From Acidimicrobiales bacterium (GTDB lineage: Bacteria > Actinomycetota > Acidimicrobiia > Acidimicrobiales > JADJXE01), in NCBI GenBank assembly GCA_016716005.1, contig JADJXE010000001.1, positions 2,555,001 through 2,619,000 of the forward strand: DNA of 64,000 nucleotides. The letters run 5' to 3'. The translations under genes were made by a program, and so were the position numbers. Within the stretch, counting starts at the first letter, position 1. Every line of letters begins with the position of its first letter. Below, piece after piece: positions 24,175 to 31,251 of this stretch. The notes beneath the pieces are model-generated. The model searched no databases. It saw nothing but the letters and a program-made list of their open reading frames with translations, and had not been told where the DNA came from.

Positions 24175-24966
24175 ATGCTGACGCCCCTGCACGGACCCAC
24201 GGCGAGGGTCGACGCCGTCGTCGACGGCCTCGGCACCGACGGCGTGGTGATCGTGGAGGAGGCCCTGGCGCCGGCGGTGCTCGAGGCCGCCCGGGCCGCG
24301 CTCGACGCCCTGCTGCCCGAGACGCCCACGGGCCGCAACGCCTTCGAGGGCTTCCGCACCCGGCGGGTGTACAGCGCGCTGGGCAAGACCCGCGCCCTCG
24401 ACCCCCTGGCGCTGCACCCCCTCGTGCTCGGCGCGTCCGACCGGGTGCTGCGCCACCACTGGATCAGCGCCACCGTGGGCATCTCCATCGAGCCGGGGGA
24501 GCAGGCGCAGCTGGTGCACCACGACGACGCGATCTACCCCCTCCCGCAGCCCCACCCCGACGTGATGGTGAGCGCCATGTGGGCGCTCGACGACTTCACC
24601 GCGGCCAACGGCGCCACCGTGCTGTTCCCCGGCACCCACCGGTCGGCCGAGCCGCCCCGGCCCGTCACGCGACCCGTCGCGGCGGCGATGCAGGCAGGGT
24701 CGGTCGCGATCTACCTGGGTACCCTCTGGCACGGCGGCGGGGCCAACACCACCGACCGCCGGCGGCTGGGCGTGACCTTCGAGTACCTGGCCGGCTGGCT
24801 GCGCCAGCAGGAGAACCAGGTGCTGGTGCTGCCGCCGGAGCGGGCCGCCGAGGTTCCCGAGCGGCTCCAGGAGCTGCTCGGCTATGCGGTGTTCCCCCCG
24901 TTCATGGGCTACGTCGACGGCCGGAGCCCCCTGCGGCTGATCCCGGGCCGCGAGCGTGACCGATGA
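24175..24966 (+). CDS. Phytanoyl-CoA dioxygenase (PhyH) family protein
   Basis: A 263-residue Fe(II)/2-oxoglutarate dioxygenase fold. The iron triad is visible as HHDDAIYP (His-x-Asp) and LWHGGGANTTDRRR (second His, plus Arg for 2-oxoglutarate). WALDDFTAANGATVLFPGTH is the conserved core. It probably hydroxylates a lipid or other small molecule. ATG 24175 follows TACCGT (24163-24168) by exactly six bases, so the transcript is likely leaderless. Its stop overlaps the start of the next F420 oxidoreductase gene (ATGA). Confidence 0.9.
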   Translation: MLTPLHGPTARVDAVVDGLGTDGVVIVEEALAPAVLEAARAALDALLPETPTGRNAFEGFRTRRVYSALGKTRALDPLALHPLVLGASDRVLRHHWISATVGISIEPGEQAQLVHHDDAIYPLPQPHPDVMVSAMWALDDFTAANGATVLFPGTHRSAEPPRPVTRPVAAAMQAGSVAIYLGTLWHGGGANTTDRRRLGVTFEYLAGWLRQQENQVLVLPPERAAEVPERLQELLGYAVFPPFMGYVDGRSPLRLIPGRERDR

Positions 24967-25808
24967 AGGTCGGGGTGTTCGCGGTGAACATGGAGCCCTG
25001 GCTCGACCCGACGCTCGCGGGGGACGCGGCCGGGTGGTGCGAGGAGCTCGGCTACGACTCCCTGTGGGTGGGCGAGCACATGGTGCTGCCCAGCCCTCGC
25101 GTGGCCCCCTCGCCCATGGAGCCCACGGACCCGATGCTCGACCCGCTGGTGTCGCTGGCGTGGTTCGCGGCCCGCACCGAGCGGATGCTGCTGGGCACCG
25201 GCATCCTGCTGCTGCCCCAACGTCACCCCGTCCAGCTGGCCAAGGAGCTGGCCAGCCTCGACGTGCTCTCGGGCGGGCGGCTCGTCGTCGGGGTCGGCAT
25301 CGGCTACCTCGAGCCCGAGCTGCGGGCCGTCGGCGTGCCCCCCGAGCGCCGCGACCAGCGGGCGCTGGAGCACCTGGCCGCCCTGCGCGCCCTGTGGACG
25401 ATGGAGGCTCCCGCGTTCCACGGCGAGTTCGTCGACTTCGGCGGCGTCGACGCCCATCCCCGCCCCGTCCAACCCGGCGGGCCGCCGGTGGTCATGGGCG
25501 GCCGGGCGCCGGCCGCGTTCCGCCGGGCGGTGCTGCACGCCGACGGCTGGTACGGCTTCCTGCTCGACCCCCCCGGTGCCGCGGCGGCCGTCACCGCGAT
25601 CCACCGGGCCGGCGAGCGGCTGGGACGGCCGGTCGACCCGGACGCGTTCGAGATCAGCGTGACGCCCTCGGTGCGGCTCACGCCCGGCGTCGTCGACGCC
25701 TACCGGGCCGCCGGCGTGCACCGGCTGATCGTGTACCGGCCCGGTCTGGGCCCGGACGGCCTCCGCGCCCATCTCGAGGCCAGCTCGCCCGCCGCGCTCG
25801 GCTGCTGA
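24963..25808 (+). CDS. LLM-class F420-dependent oxidoreductase (TIGR03619-like)
   Basis: A 281-residue luciferase-like enzyme. Hallmarks are KVGVFAVNM, ELGYDSLWVGEHMVLP, the LLGTGILLLPQRHPVQLAKELASLD strand-helix, and GGRLVVGVGIGYLEPELRAVG. It overlaps the PhyH-like gene by 4 bases and is therefore coupled to it. A hydroxylase and an F420 oxidoreductase in one operon suggest successive oxidation of one substrate (inference). Confidence 0.9.
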   Translation: MKVGVFAVNMEPWLDPTLAGDAAGWCEELGYDSLWVGEHMVLPSPRVAPSPMEPTDPMLDPLVSLAWFAARTERMLLGTGILLLPQRHPVQLAKELASLDVLSGGRLVVGVGIGYLEPELRAVGVPPERRDQRALEHLAALRALWTMEAPAFHGEFVDFGGVDAHPRPVQPGGPPVVMGGRAPAAFRRAVLHADGWYGFLLDPPGAAAAVTAIHRAGERLGRPVDPDAFEISVTPSVRLTPGVVDAYRAAGVHRLIVYRPGLGPDGLRAHLEASSPAALGC

Positions 25809-25867
25809 CCCCCCGGCGCCGGGCTGGCCCGGGCGCAGCGGGCCGCGCGCCGGTAGCGTCGGCCGAC

Positions 25868-26899
25868 GTGACCGACGTCAACCGCCAGCTGGTCCTGGCC
25901 CGCCGCCCGATCGGTGCCGTGCAGGACGACGACTTCGAGCTCCGCACCGGGCCGGTGCCCGAGCCCGGACCGGGCCAGTTCCTCGTGCGCGTGCTGTGGC
26001 TCAGCTTCGACCCCACCCAGCGGGGCTGGCTCAACGACGTGCCGTCGTACGTGCCGCCGGTGCAGATCGGCGAGGTGATGCGAGCCGGTGCGGTGGGCCA
26101 GGTGGTGGCCTCCCACAACCCCGGGTTCGCCGTGGGCGACTACGTGCAGGGCACCTTCGGCTGGCAGGACTACGTGGCCACCGACGGCACCGGGATGCTG
26201 CCCGTCACCAAGGTGCCGCCGGGCGTGCCGCCCACGGCCGTGCTCGGCGTGTTCGGCATCACCGGCCTCACCGCCTACTTCGGGATGCTCGAGCTGGGCC
26301 ATCCGAAGGAGGGCGACGTGGTGCTGGTGTCGGGCGCGGCCGGCGCCACCGGCTCGGTGGCGGGGCAGATCGCCCGGGTGAAGGGCTGCCGGGTGATCGG
26401 CACGGCCGGCGGGCCCGAGAAGTGCGCGTGGGTGCGCGACGTCGCCGGCTTCGACGAGTGCATCGACTACAAGGCCGACGACGTCGGTCGTCGGCTGGCC
26501 GAGCTGGCCCCCCGCGGCATCGACGTGTACTTCGACAACGTGGGTGGGCCGGTGCTGGAGGCCGCCCTGGCCAACCTGGGCCTGCGGGCCCGGGTGGTGC
26601 TGTGCGGCGGCATCTCGTCGGGCTACACGATGGAGGAGCTGCCGCCCGGCCCGCGCAACTACATGCAGCTGGTGATCAGGCGGGCCCGCATGGAGGGCTT
26701 CCTGGTGCTCGACTACGCCCCACGCTTCGCCGAGGCGGTGGCGCAGCTGGCCGCGTGGGTGGCCGACGGCAGCATCCGCACCGCCGAGGACGTCCAGGTG
26801 GGCCTGGAGCGGGCGCCGGCCACCCTCCGCCGGCTGTTCGAGGGCAAGAACCTGGGCAAGCAGCTGCTGAAGGTGGCCGATCCACCCATCGCCTCCTGA
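25868..26899 (+). CDS. Zinc-independent MDR-family NADP-dependent oxidoreductase
   Basis: A 343-residue medium-chain reductase of the prostaglandin/curcumin reductase (CurA) type. NRQLVLARRPIGAV is the typical start. The Rossmann loop is VLVSGAAGATGSVAGQIARVKG, and DVYFDNVGGPVLEAAL and VRGGIS-like VLCGGISSGY follow. Zinc ligands of alcohol dehydrogenases are absent. It likely reduces an enone with NADPH. GTG 25868 follows TAGCGT (25854-25859) by eight bases. The acyltransferase gene starts 2 bases after its stop. Confidence 0.92.
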   Translation: MTDVNRQLVLARRPIGAVQDDDFELRTGPVPEPGPGQFLVRVLWLSFDPTQRGWLNDVPSYVPPVQIGEVMRAGAVGQVVASHNPGFAVGDYVQGTFGWQDYVATDGTGMLPVTKVPPGVPPTAVLGVFGITGLTAYFGMLELGHPKEGDVVLVSGAAGATGSVAGQIARVKGCRVIGTAGGPEKCAWVRDVAGFDECIDYKADDVGRRLAELAPRGIDVYFDNVGGPVLEAALANLGLRARVVLCGGISSGYTMEELPPGPRNYMQLVIRRARMEGFLVLDYAPRFAEAVAQLAAWVADGSIRTAEDVQVGLERAPATLRRLFEGKNLGKQLLKVADPPIAS

Positions 26900-26901
26900 C
26901 G

Positions 26902-27699
26902 ATGGCCGGGCCGGGCGACGACCGGGTCACGGGCGCCGGCCTCGCGGTGCGGCGGGTCCTCGAGGCCCTCGGGCGGGCGGTGGCCGCGTACACCCGCCTC
27001 GAGGTCGAGGGTCCCGAGCGGCTCGTGGATCCGCCGGCGCTCATCGTGGGCAACCACGGCTTCGGCGGGCTCACCGACCTGAACGTGCTCGCCTTCTCCG
27101 AGGCGTTCCGCCGGCTCGGCCTCGGCGCCGCGGTGCCGGCCGTCTTTCTGACCCACCAGCTCGCGTTCACCGCCGGCCTCGGGCCGCTGCTGCGCCCGGC
27201 CGGCTTCCGGCCCGCCGGCCGCGAACCGGCCCGAGCGGGTCTGGCCGAGGGCCGCTACGTGGTGGTGCTGCCCGGTGGCGACGCCGACGCGTCCAAGACG
27301 TGGGCCCACCGCGACGAGGTGGTGTTCGACGGCCGCACCGGCTTCGCCCGGCTGGCGATCGACGCCGGCGTGCCGATCGTGCCCATCGTCGCCGTGGGCG
27401 CGGGCGAGTCGCTGCTCGTGCTGTCCGAGGGGCGCCGGCTGGCGGCGCGGCTGCGCCTCGACCGGATCGTGCGCCAGAAGACGCTGCCCGTCTCCATCGC
27501 CGCGCCCTGGGGGCTCAACGCCGGCGTCGCCGCGCTGGTCGGGTACCTGCCGCTCCCCAGCAAGATGAAGGTGGCGATCCTCGACCCGGTCCGGGCCGAG
27601 CCCGGCGAGGAGCCGGCGGCCCTGGCCGAGCGGGTGCGGGCGGCCATGCAGGCCAAGGCCGACGAGCTGACCGCGGGCCGCCGCCCCGTCGTGGGCTGA
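26902..27699 (+). CDS. Acyltransferase of the PlsC/DGAT-like superfamily
   Basis: A 265-residue acyltransferase. The active-site motif is ALIVGNHGFGGLTDLNVL: His and Asp are present but spaced by six residues, longer than the canonical HX4D. Later motifs are YVVVLPGGDADASKTW (compare the PGG block of DGAT-like enzymes), GFARLAIDAGVPIVPIVAVGAGE and the C-terminal LPLPSKMKVAILDPV. It is probably membrane-associated and acylates a lipid. ATG 26902 is 2 bases after the MDR gene's stop, so both are co-transcribed. It is convergent with the histidine phosphatase gene. Confidence 0.82.
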   Translation: MAGPGDDRVTGAGLAVRRVLEALGRAVAAYTRLEVEGPERLVDPPALIVGNHGFGGLTDLNVLAFSEAFRRLGLGAAVPAVFLTHQLAFTAGLGPLLRPAGFRPAGREPARAGLAEGRYVVVLPGGDADASKTWAHRDEVVFDGRTGFARLAIDAGVPIVPIVAVGAGESLLVLSEGRRLAARLRLDRIVRQKTLPVSIAAPWGLNAGVAALVGYLPLPSKMKVAILDPVRAEPGEEPAALAERVRAAMQAKADELTAGRRPVVG

Positions 27700-27706
27700 C
27701 CGCCGA

Positions 27707-28285
27707 TCAGGGGACGGCGTTCCAGGCGCGGAGGGTGCGGCCGTCGTGCTCCCAGCCGAGGACGTTCACGGTGGCGGTGTCGAGGGCGAACCTGGCGCCG
27801 TCGGTCGGCGGCAGCTCCAGCCACGTGGTCGTGAGCACGCGCAGCACGTGGCCGTGGGCGAACAGCAGCGCGTCGTCCCCGGTGGCCAGGCATCGCCCGA
27901 TCACCCGGAGCGTGCGCGCGCGCACCTCGGCGCCCGTCTCGCCGCCCGGGACGTCGCCGCCCCAGATCGTCCAGCCCGCGCCCCGACGGTCGCGGATCTG
28001 GGTGATCGTGAGCCCTTCCAGCTCGCCGTAGTCCCACTCGCGGAGGTCGTCGGTCAGCTCGACCCTGTCGCCGAAGCCGGCCAGCTCGGCGGTGCGCCGG
28101 GCCCGCAGGAGGGGGCTCGACAGCACGAGGCCGAAGCGGTGCCCGGCGAGCGCCGGCCGCAACGCCGCGGCCTGGCGCTCGCCGTCGGGGGTGAGCGCCA
28201 GGTCGGTCCGGCTGGTGTGCTGCCCGGTGGCGCTCCACTCGGTGGTGCCGTGGCGCACCACCCAGATCTCCGGTCGACCGGTCAT
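27707..28285 (-). CDS. Histidine phosphatase family protein
   Basis: A 192-residue phosphoglycerate-mutase-like phosphatase. The phospho-His motif VVRHGTTEWSATGQ opens the protein. LSSPLLRARRTAELAGF, the acidic EWDYGELEGLT, PGGETGAEVRAR and the second catalytic His in LLFAHGHVLRVL are all present. The substrate could be a phosphosugar or phosphoalcohol. ATG 28285 follows TACGGT (28294-28299) by eight bases. It is divergent from the methyltransferase gene across only 34 bases. Confidence 0.92.
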   Translation of the reverse strand: MTGRPEIWVVRHGTTEWSATGQHTSRTDLALTPDGERQAAALRPALAGHRFGLVLSSPLLRARRTAELAGFGDRVELTDDLREWDYGELEGLTITQIRDRRGAGWTIWGGDVPGGETGAEVRARTLRVIGRCLATGDDALLFAHGHVLRVLTTTWLELPPTDGARFALDTATVNVLGWEHDGRTLRAWNAVP

Positions 28286-28307
28286 CGGCGGGGACCGTAG
28301 CCCGTCG

Positions 28308-28313
28308 TACCCT
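28308..28313 (+). promoter_or_regulatory. -10 box TACCCT placing the start at an ATC codon
   Basis: TACCCT ends six bases before the in-frame ATC at 28320, the spacing seen before many genes here. No in-frame ATG, GTG or TTG lies near this point. Confidence 0.4.
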
Positions 28314-28319
28314 CGGGCC

Positions 28320-28802
28320 ATCGGAAGCGGTCCGTCGAAGCGAGAGCGGCTCCTGGCGTACGGCGCGGTCGCCGCCCAGGGTGTGCTCATCGTCGCCCTC
28401 GTCCTGCTGCCCGGACGGGCCGACTGGCCGGTGCCGCGGTGGTTGCACCTCGTCGCCGTCGTGCTGAAGCTCGTCGGTGCGGCCGTGCTCGTCGTGGGCG
28501 TGGTGCACCTCGGCCGCTCCCTGACGGCGCTGCCCACCCCGGCCGACTCGTCGGTGCTCCGGACCGGTGGGCTCTACCGGTTCGTCCGCCACCCCATCTA
28601 CGGCGGGCTGCTCGCCCTGGCGGTGGGGGCCACGCTCGACTCGGCGAGCTGGCCGAAGGCGGTGCTCACCGCGGCCCTCTGGGTGCTCCTGACGGTGAAG
28701 GCGCGGTGGGAGGAGCGGATGCTGGCGGCGCGCTACCCCGCCTACCCGGCGTACGCGGCGCGCACCCCCCGGTTCGTGCCGTTCCTGCACCCGAAGGGGT
28801 GA
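28320..28802 (+). CDS. Isoprenylcysteine carboxyl methyltransferase-like membrane protein
   Basis: About 160 residues. Helices (AYGAVAAQGVLIVALVLLPG, LHLVAVVLKLVGAAVLVVGV, GLLALAVGATLDS) surround the SAM-binding motif LYRFVRHPIYGG, and the C-terminal KARWEERMLAARYPAYPAY carries the conserved acidic pair. This is the ICMT/PEMT-like family of small-molecule or lipid methyltransferases. The start is unusual: a -10 box points to ATC 28320 (IGSGPSKRERLLAYG). The next GTG is inside the first helix, and an upstream GTG would overlap the divergent phosphatase gene. The ATC may be a rare start or a sequence error for ATG. Confidence 0.78.
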   Translation: MGSGPSKRERLLAYGAVAAQGVLIVALVLLPGRADWPVPRWLHLVAVVLKLVGAAVLVVGVVHLGRSLTALPTPADSSVLRTGGLYRFVRHPIYGGLLALAVGATLDSASWPKAVLTAALWVLLTVKARWEERMLAARYPAYPAYAARTPRFVPFLHPKG

Positions 28803-28821
28803 GAAGGGGTGAAAGGGGTGA
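28793..28821 (+). repeat. Three tandem GAAGGGGTGA repeats at the end of the methyltransferase gene
   Basis: GAAGGGGTGA occurs at 28793-28802 and 28803-28812, with a 9-base copy at 28813-28821. The first contains the TGA stop of the methyltransferase gene. The array ends 17 bases before the -10 box of the next gene, around its -35 position. It could be a regulatory site or simple slippage. Confidence 0.6.
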
Positions 28822-28850
28822 TCCGCCCGCAGGAGCGGTAGACCGGGGTC

Positions 28851-30335
28851 GTGACCAACCGCACCGTGCTCGTCACCGGCGCGACCGGCTACATCGGCGG
28901 CCGGCTGGTGCCGGCCCTCCTGGACGCCGGCCAGCGGGTGCGCTGCCTGGCCCGCACCCCGTCGAAGCTCGACGACCGGTCGTGGCGCTCCGAGGTGGAG
29001 GTGATCCGGGGCGACGTGGCCGACCCGGCGTCGCTCGGGCCGGCCCTGGCCGGGGTCGATGCCGCGTACTACCTGGTGCACTCCATGGGGAGCGAGCACG
29101 ACTTCGCCGAGCGGGACCGCCAGGCGGCCCGGGCCTTCCGCGACGCGGCTGCGGCCGCCGGCCTCCAGCAGGTGATCTACCTGGGCGGGCTGGGCGACGA
29201 GCGCGACCCGCGGCTGTCGGCCCACCTGCGGAGCCGCCACGAGGTGGGGCGGATCCTGGCCGAGGGGCCCGTGCCCGTCACCGAGCTGCGGGCCGCGGTG
29301 ATCATCGGCTCGGGCAGCGCCTCGTTCGAGATGCTCCGCACCCTCACCGAGGTGCTGCCGGCGATGGTCACGCCGAAGTGGGTGGAGACCCGGTGCCAGC
29401 CCATCGCCATCCGCGACGTCCTGGCCTACCTGGTCGGCGTGCTCGGGCTGCCCGGCGCCACCGGGCGGGTGCTCGAGATCGGCGGGCCCGACGTCGTCAC
29501 GTACCGGCGGATGATGGAGGTCTACGCCGAGGTGTCCGGGCTGCGGCGCCGGCTGGTGGTGCCCGTGCCCGTGCTCAGCCCGCGCCTGTCGTCGCTCTGG
29601 GTCGGCCTGGTCACCCCGCTCCCGGCCGATCTGGCCCGGCCGCTGGTGGACAGCCTGGTGAACGAGGTGCTGGTGCACGACCCGGCGATCACCCGGCTGC
29701 TGCCCCGCCGCCTGCTCGGCTTCCGCGAGGCGGTGAGCCTGGCCCTGGCCCGCACCCGGAGCCTGGAGGTGAGCACCAGCTGGGCCGGCGCCGAGCTCCC
29801 CGGCCGTGATCCCGCCGACCCGCTCCCCACCGATCCCGGTTGGTCGGGCGGCACCGTGCTCGACGACGTGCGCTCGGTGCGCTCGACGGCCCGGCCCCAT
29901 GCCCTCTACCGGGTGGTCACCGGCGTGGGGGGCGACCGCGGCTGGTACGTGGCCGACTGGCTGTGGTGGATCCGTGGGCTCGTCGACCGGATCCTCGGAG
30001 GGCCGGGCATGCGCCGGGGCCGGCGCCACCCCGACGACCTCCGGGTGGGGGATCCCGTCGACTTCTGGCGGGTGGAGGCGCTCGTCCCCGACCGGCTGGT
30101 GCGCCTCCGCGCCGAGATGAAGGTGCCCGGGTCGGCCTGGCTCGAGTGGACGATCCGCCCGGTGGTGGGCGAGCCGGAGGTGACCGTGCTCCAGCAGCGG
30201 GCCCTGTTCCACCCGCGGGGCGTCTGGGGCCGGGCCTACTGGTATGCGCTGGTGCCGTTCCACGGCGTGATCTTCCGAGAGCTGGCCCGCCGCCTGGCCG
30301 CCGCCGCCGAGGCGCTCCCGCCCGCCGGCGCGTAG
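28851..30335 (+). CDS. SDR-family NAD(P)-binding protein with DUF2867 domain
   Basis: A 494-residue two-domain protein. Residues 1-310 form an atypical SDR with the nucleotide loop VLVTGATGYIGG, the AYYLVHSMG segment and VIYLGGLGD. Residues about 345-485 are the DUF2867 lipid-binding-like domain (GWYVADWLWWIRGLVDRILGG, FWRVEALVPDRLVRLRAEMK, RGVWGRAYWYALVPFHGVIF). The fusion is widespread in actinobacteria and its substrate is unknown. GTG 28851 follows TAGACC (28839-28844) by six bases. Its TAG stop forms part of the msrA -10 box. Confidence 0.9.
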   Translation: MTNRTVLVTGATGYIGGRLVPALLDAGQRVRCLARTPSKLDDRSWRSEVEVIRGDVADPASLGPALAGVDAAYYLVHSMGSEHDFAERDRQAARAFRDAAAAAGLQQVIYLGGLGDERDPRLSAHLRSRHEVGRILAEGPVPVTELRAAVIIGSGSASFEMLRTLTEVLPAMVTPKWVETRCQPIAIRDVLAYLVGVLGLPGATGRVLEIGGPDVVTYRRMMEVYAEVSGLRRRLVVPVPVLSPRLSSLWVGLVTPLPADLARPLVDSLVNEVLVHDPAITRLLPRRLLGFREAVSLALARTRSLEVSTSWAGAELPGRDPADPLPTDPGWSGGTVLDDVRSVRSTARPHALYRVVTGVGGDRGWYVADWLWWIRGLVDRILGGPGMRRGRRHPDDLRVGDPVDFWRVEALVPDRLVRLRAEMKVPGSAWLEWTIRPVVGEPEVTVLQQRALFHPRGVWGRAYWYALVPFHGVIFRELARRLAAAAEALPPAGA

Positions 30336-30338
30336 CCT
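30333..30338 (+). promoter_or_regulatory. -10 box TAGCCT overlapping the upstream stop codon
   Basis: TAGCCT starts with the TAG stop of the SDR-DUF2867 gene and ends six bases before the msrA ATG at 30345. It has the same hexamer and the same stop-codon overlap as 12891-12896. Confidence 0.5.
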
Positions 30339-30344
30339 GCCCCC

Positions 30345-31010
30345 ATGCTGTTCGGCCGGCCCGAGCCCCGCACCGTCACCGCCGACGAGGCCCTGCCCGG
30401 GCGCGACGTCGCCATGCCGGTGCCCGCCGCCCACACGGTGCTCGGCACGCCCCTGCTGCCCCCGTTCCCGGCGGGCACCGAGGTGGCGGTGTTCGGCCTG
30501 GGCTGCTTCTGGGGGGCCGAGCGGGCCTTCTGGCGGTTGCCGGGCGTGGTCACCACCGCGGTGGGCTACGCCGGTGGGTTCACGCCCAACCCCACCTACG
30601 ACGAGGTGTGCTCGGGTCTCACCGGCCACGCCGAGGTGGTGCTGGTGGCCTTCGACCCCGCCGTCGTGACGTACGAGCGGCTCCTCCAGGTCTTCTGGGA
30701 GGCCCACGACCCCACCCAGGGGATGCGCCAGGGCAACGACGTGGGCACCCAGTACCGCTCGTGCGTGCTGTGGGTCACGCCGGCCCAGCGGGCTGCGGCC
30801 GAGACGTCGCGCCGGGCGTTCCAGCGGGTGCTCGACGCCGCCGGCTACGGGCCCGTCACCACCGAGATCGCCGAGGCCGGGCCCTTCTACTACGCCGAGC
30901 CGTACCACCAGCAGTACCTGGACAAGAACCCCGACGGCTACTGCGGGCTGGGCGGCACCGGCCTGTCGTGCCCGGTCGGCACCGGGGCCCCGGCCGACCC
31001 GGCCGGCTGA
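30345..31010 (+). CDS. msrA: Peptide-methionine (S)-S-oxide reductase
   Basis: A 221-residue MsrA, which repairs oxidised methionine. The catalytic Cys54 lies in GLGCFWGAERAF. VGYAGGFTPNPTYDEVCSG, GHAEVVLVAFDP, FWEAHDPTQGMRQGNDVGTQYRS and YHQQYLDKNP are all family signatures. Further Cys in GYCGLGGTGLSCPVG could act in resolving. A 40-residue N-terminal extension precedes the core, as in other long MsrA forms. No msrB is adjacent. The ATG follows the stop-codon-overlapping -10 box. Confidence 0.97.
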   Translation: MLFGRPEPRTVTADEALPGRDVAMPVPAAHTVLGTPLLPPFPAGTEVAVFGLGCFWGAERAFWRLPGVVTTAVGYAGGFTPNPTYDEVCSGLTGHAEVVLVAFDPAVVTYERLLQVFWEAHDPTQGMRQGNDVGTQYRSCVLWVTPAQRAAAETSRRAFQRVLDAAGYGPVTTEIAEAGPFYYAEPYHQQYLDKNPDGYCGLGGTGLSCPVGTGAPADPAG

Positions 31011-31251
31011 CGCACCCCGGGGTCGTCGCTGGACGCCTTCGGCCGGGAGCTGGGCAGGCCACCGACGGGTGCCCACCGGCCGATCGGCTGCGGGAGGCGG
31101 GCCGGGCCCACCGGTCGACCCCGACGCCCTCGTCGAGCGCCACGTCGACGCCCTCCTCGGCGGGGTGGGCCGACGCCCCCTTCGTGGTTGCCGTGCGACG
31201 ATGCGAGACGACCGTGCTAGCACTGTTCCAGCTCGGTCACGGGGGGTCGGG
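31011..31251. other. 241-bp gap without a recognisable gene
   Basis: No frame here gives a convincing protein. A CTAG-containing palindrome GTGCTAGCAC lies at 31214-31223, about 30 bases before the carotenoid oxygenase ATG, and may belong to its promoter. The upstream part could be a decayed gene end, but I cannot identify it. Confidence 0.5.

Noticed and set aside
31011..31251. A gene or pseudogene between msrA and the carotenoid oxygenase
   Set aside because: Frames here are short and unlike any family; a phrase reading DPDALVERHVDALLGG looks protein-like but has no start, ribosome binding site or continuation.
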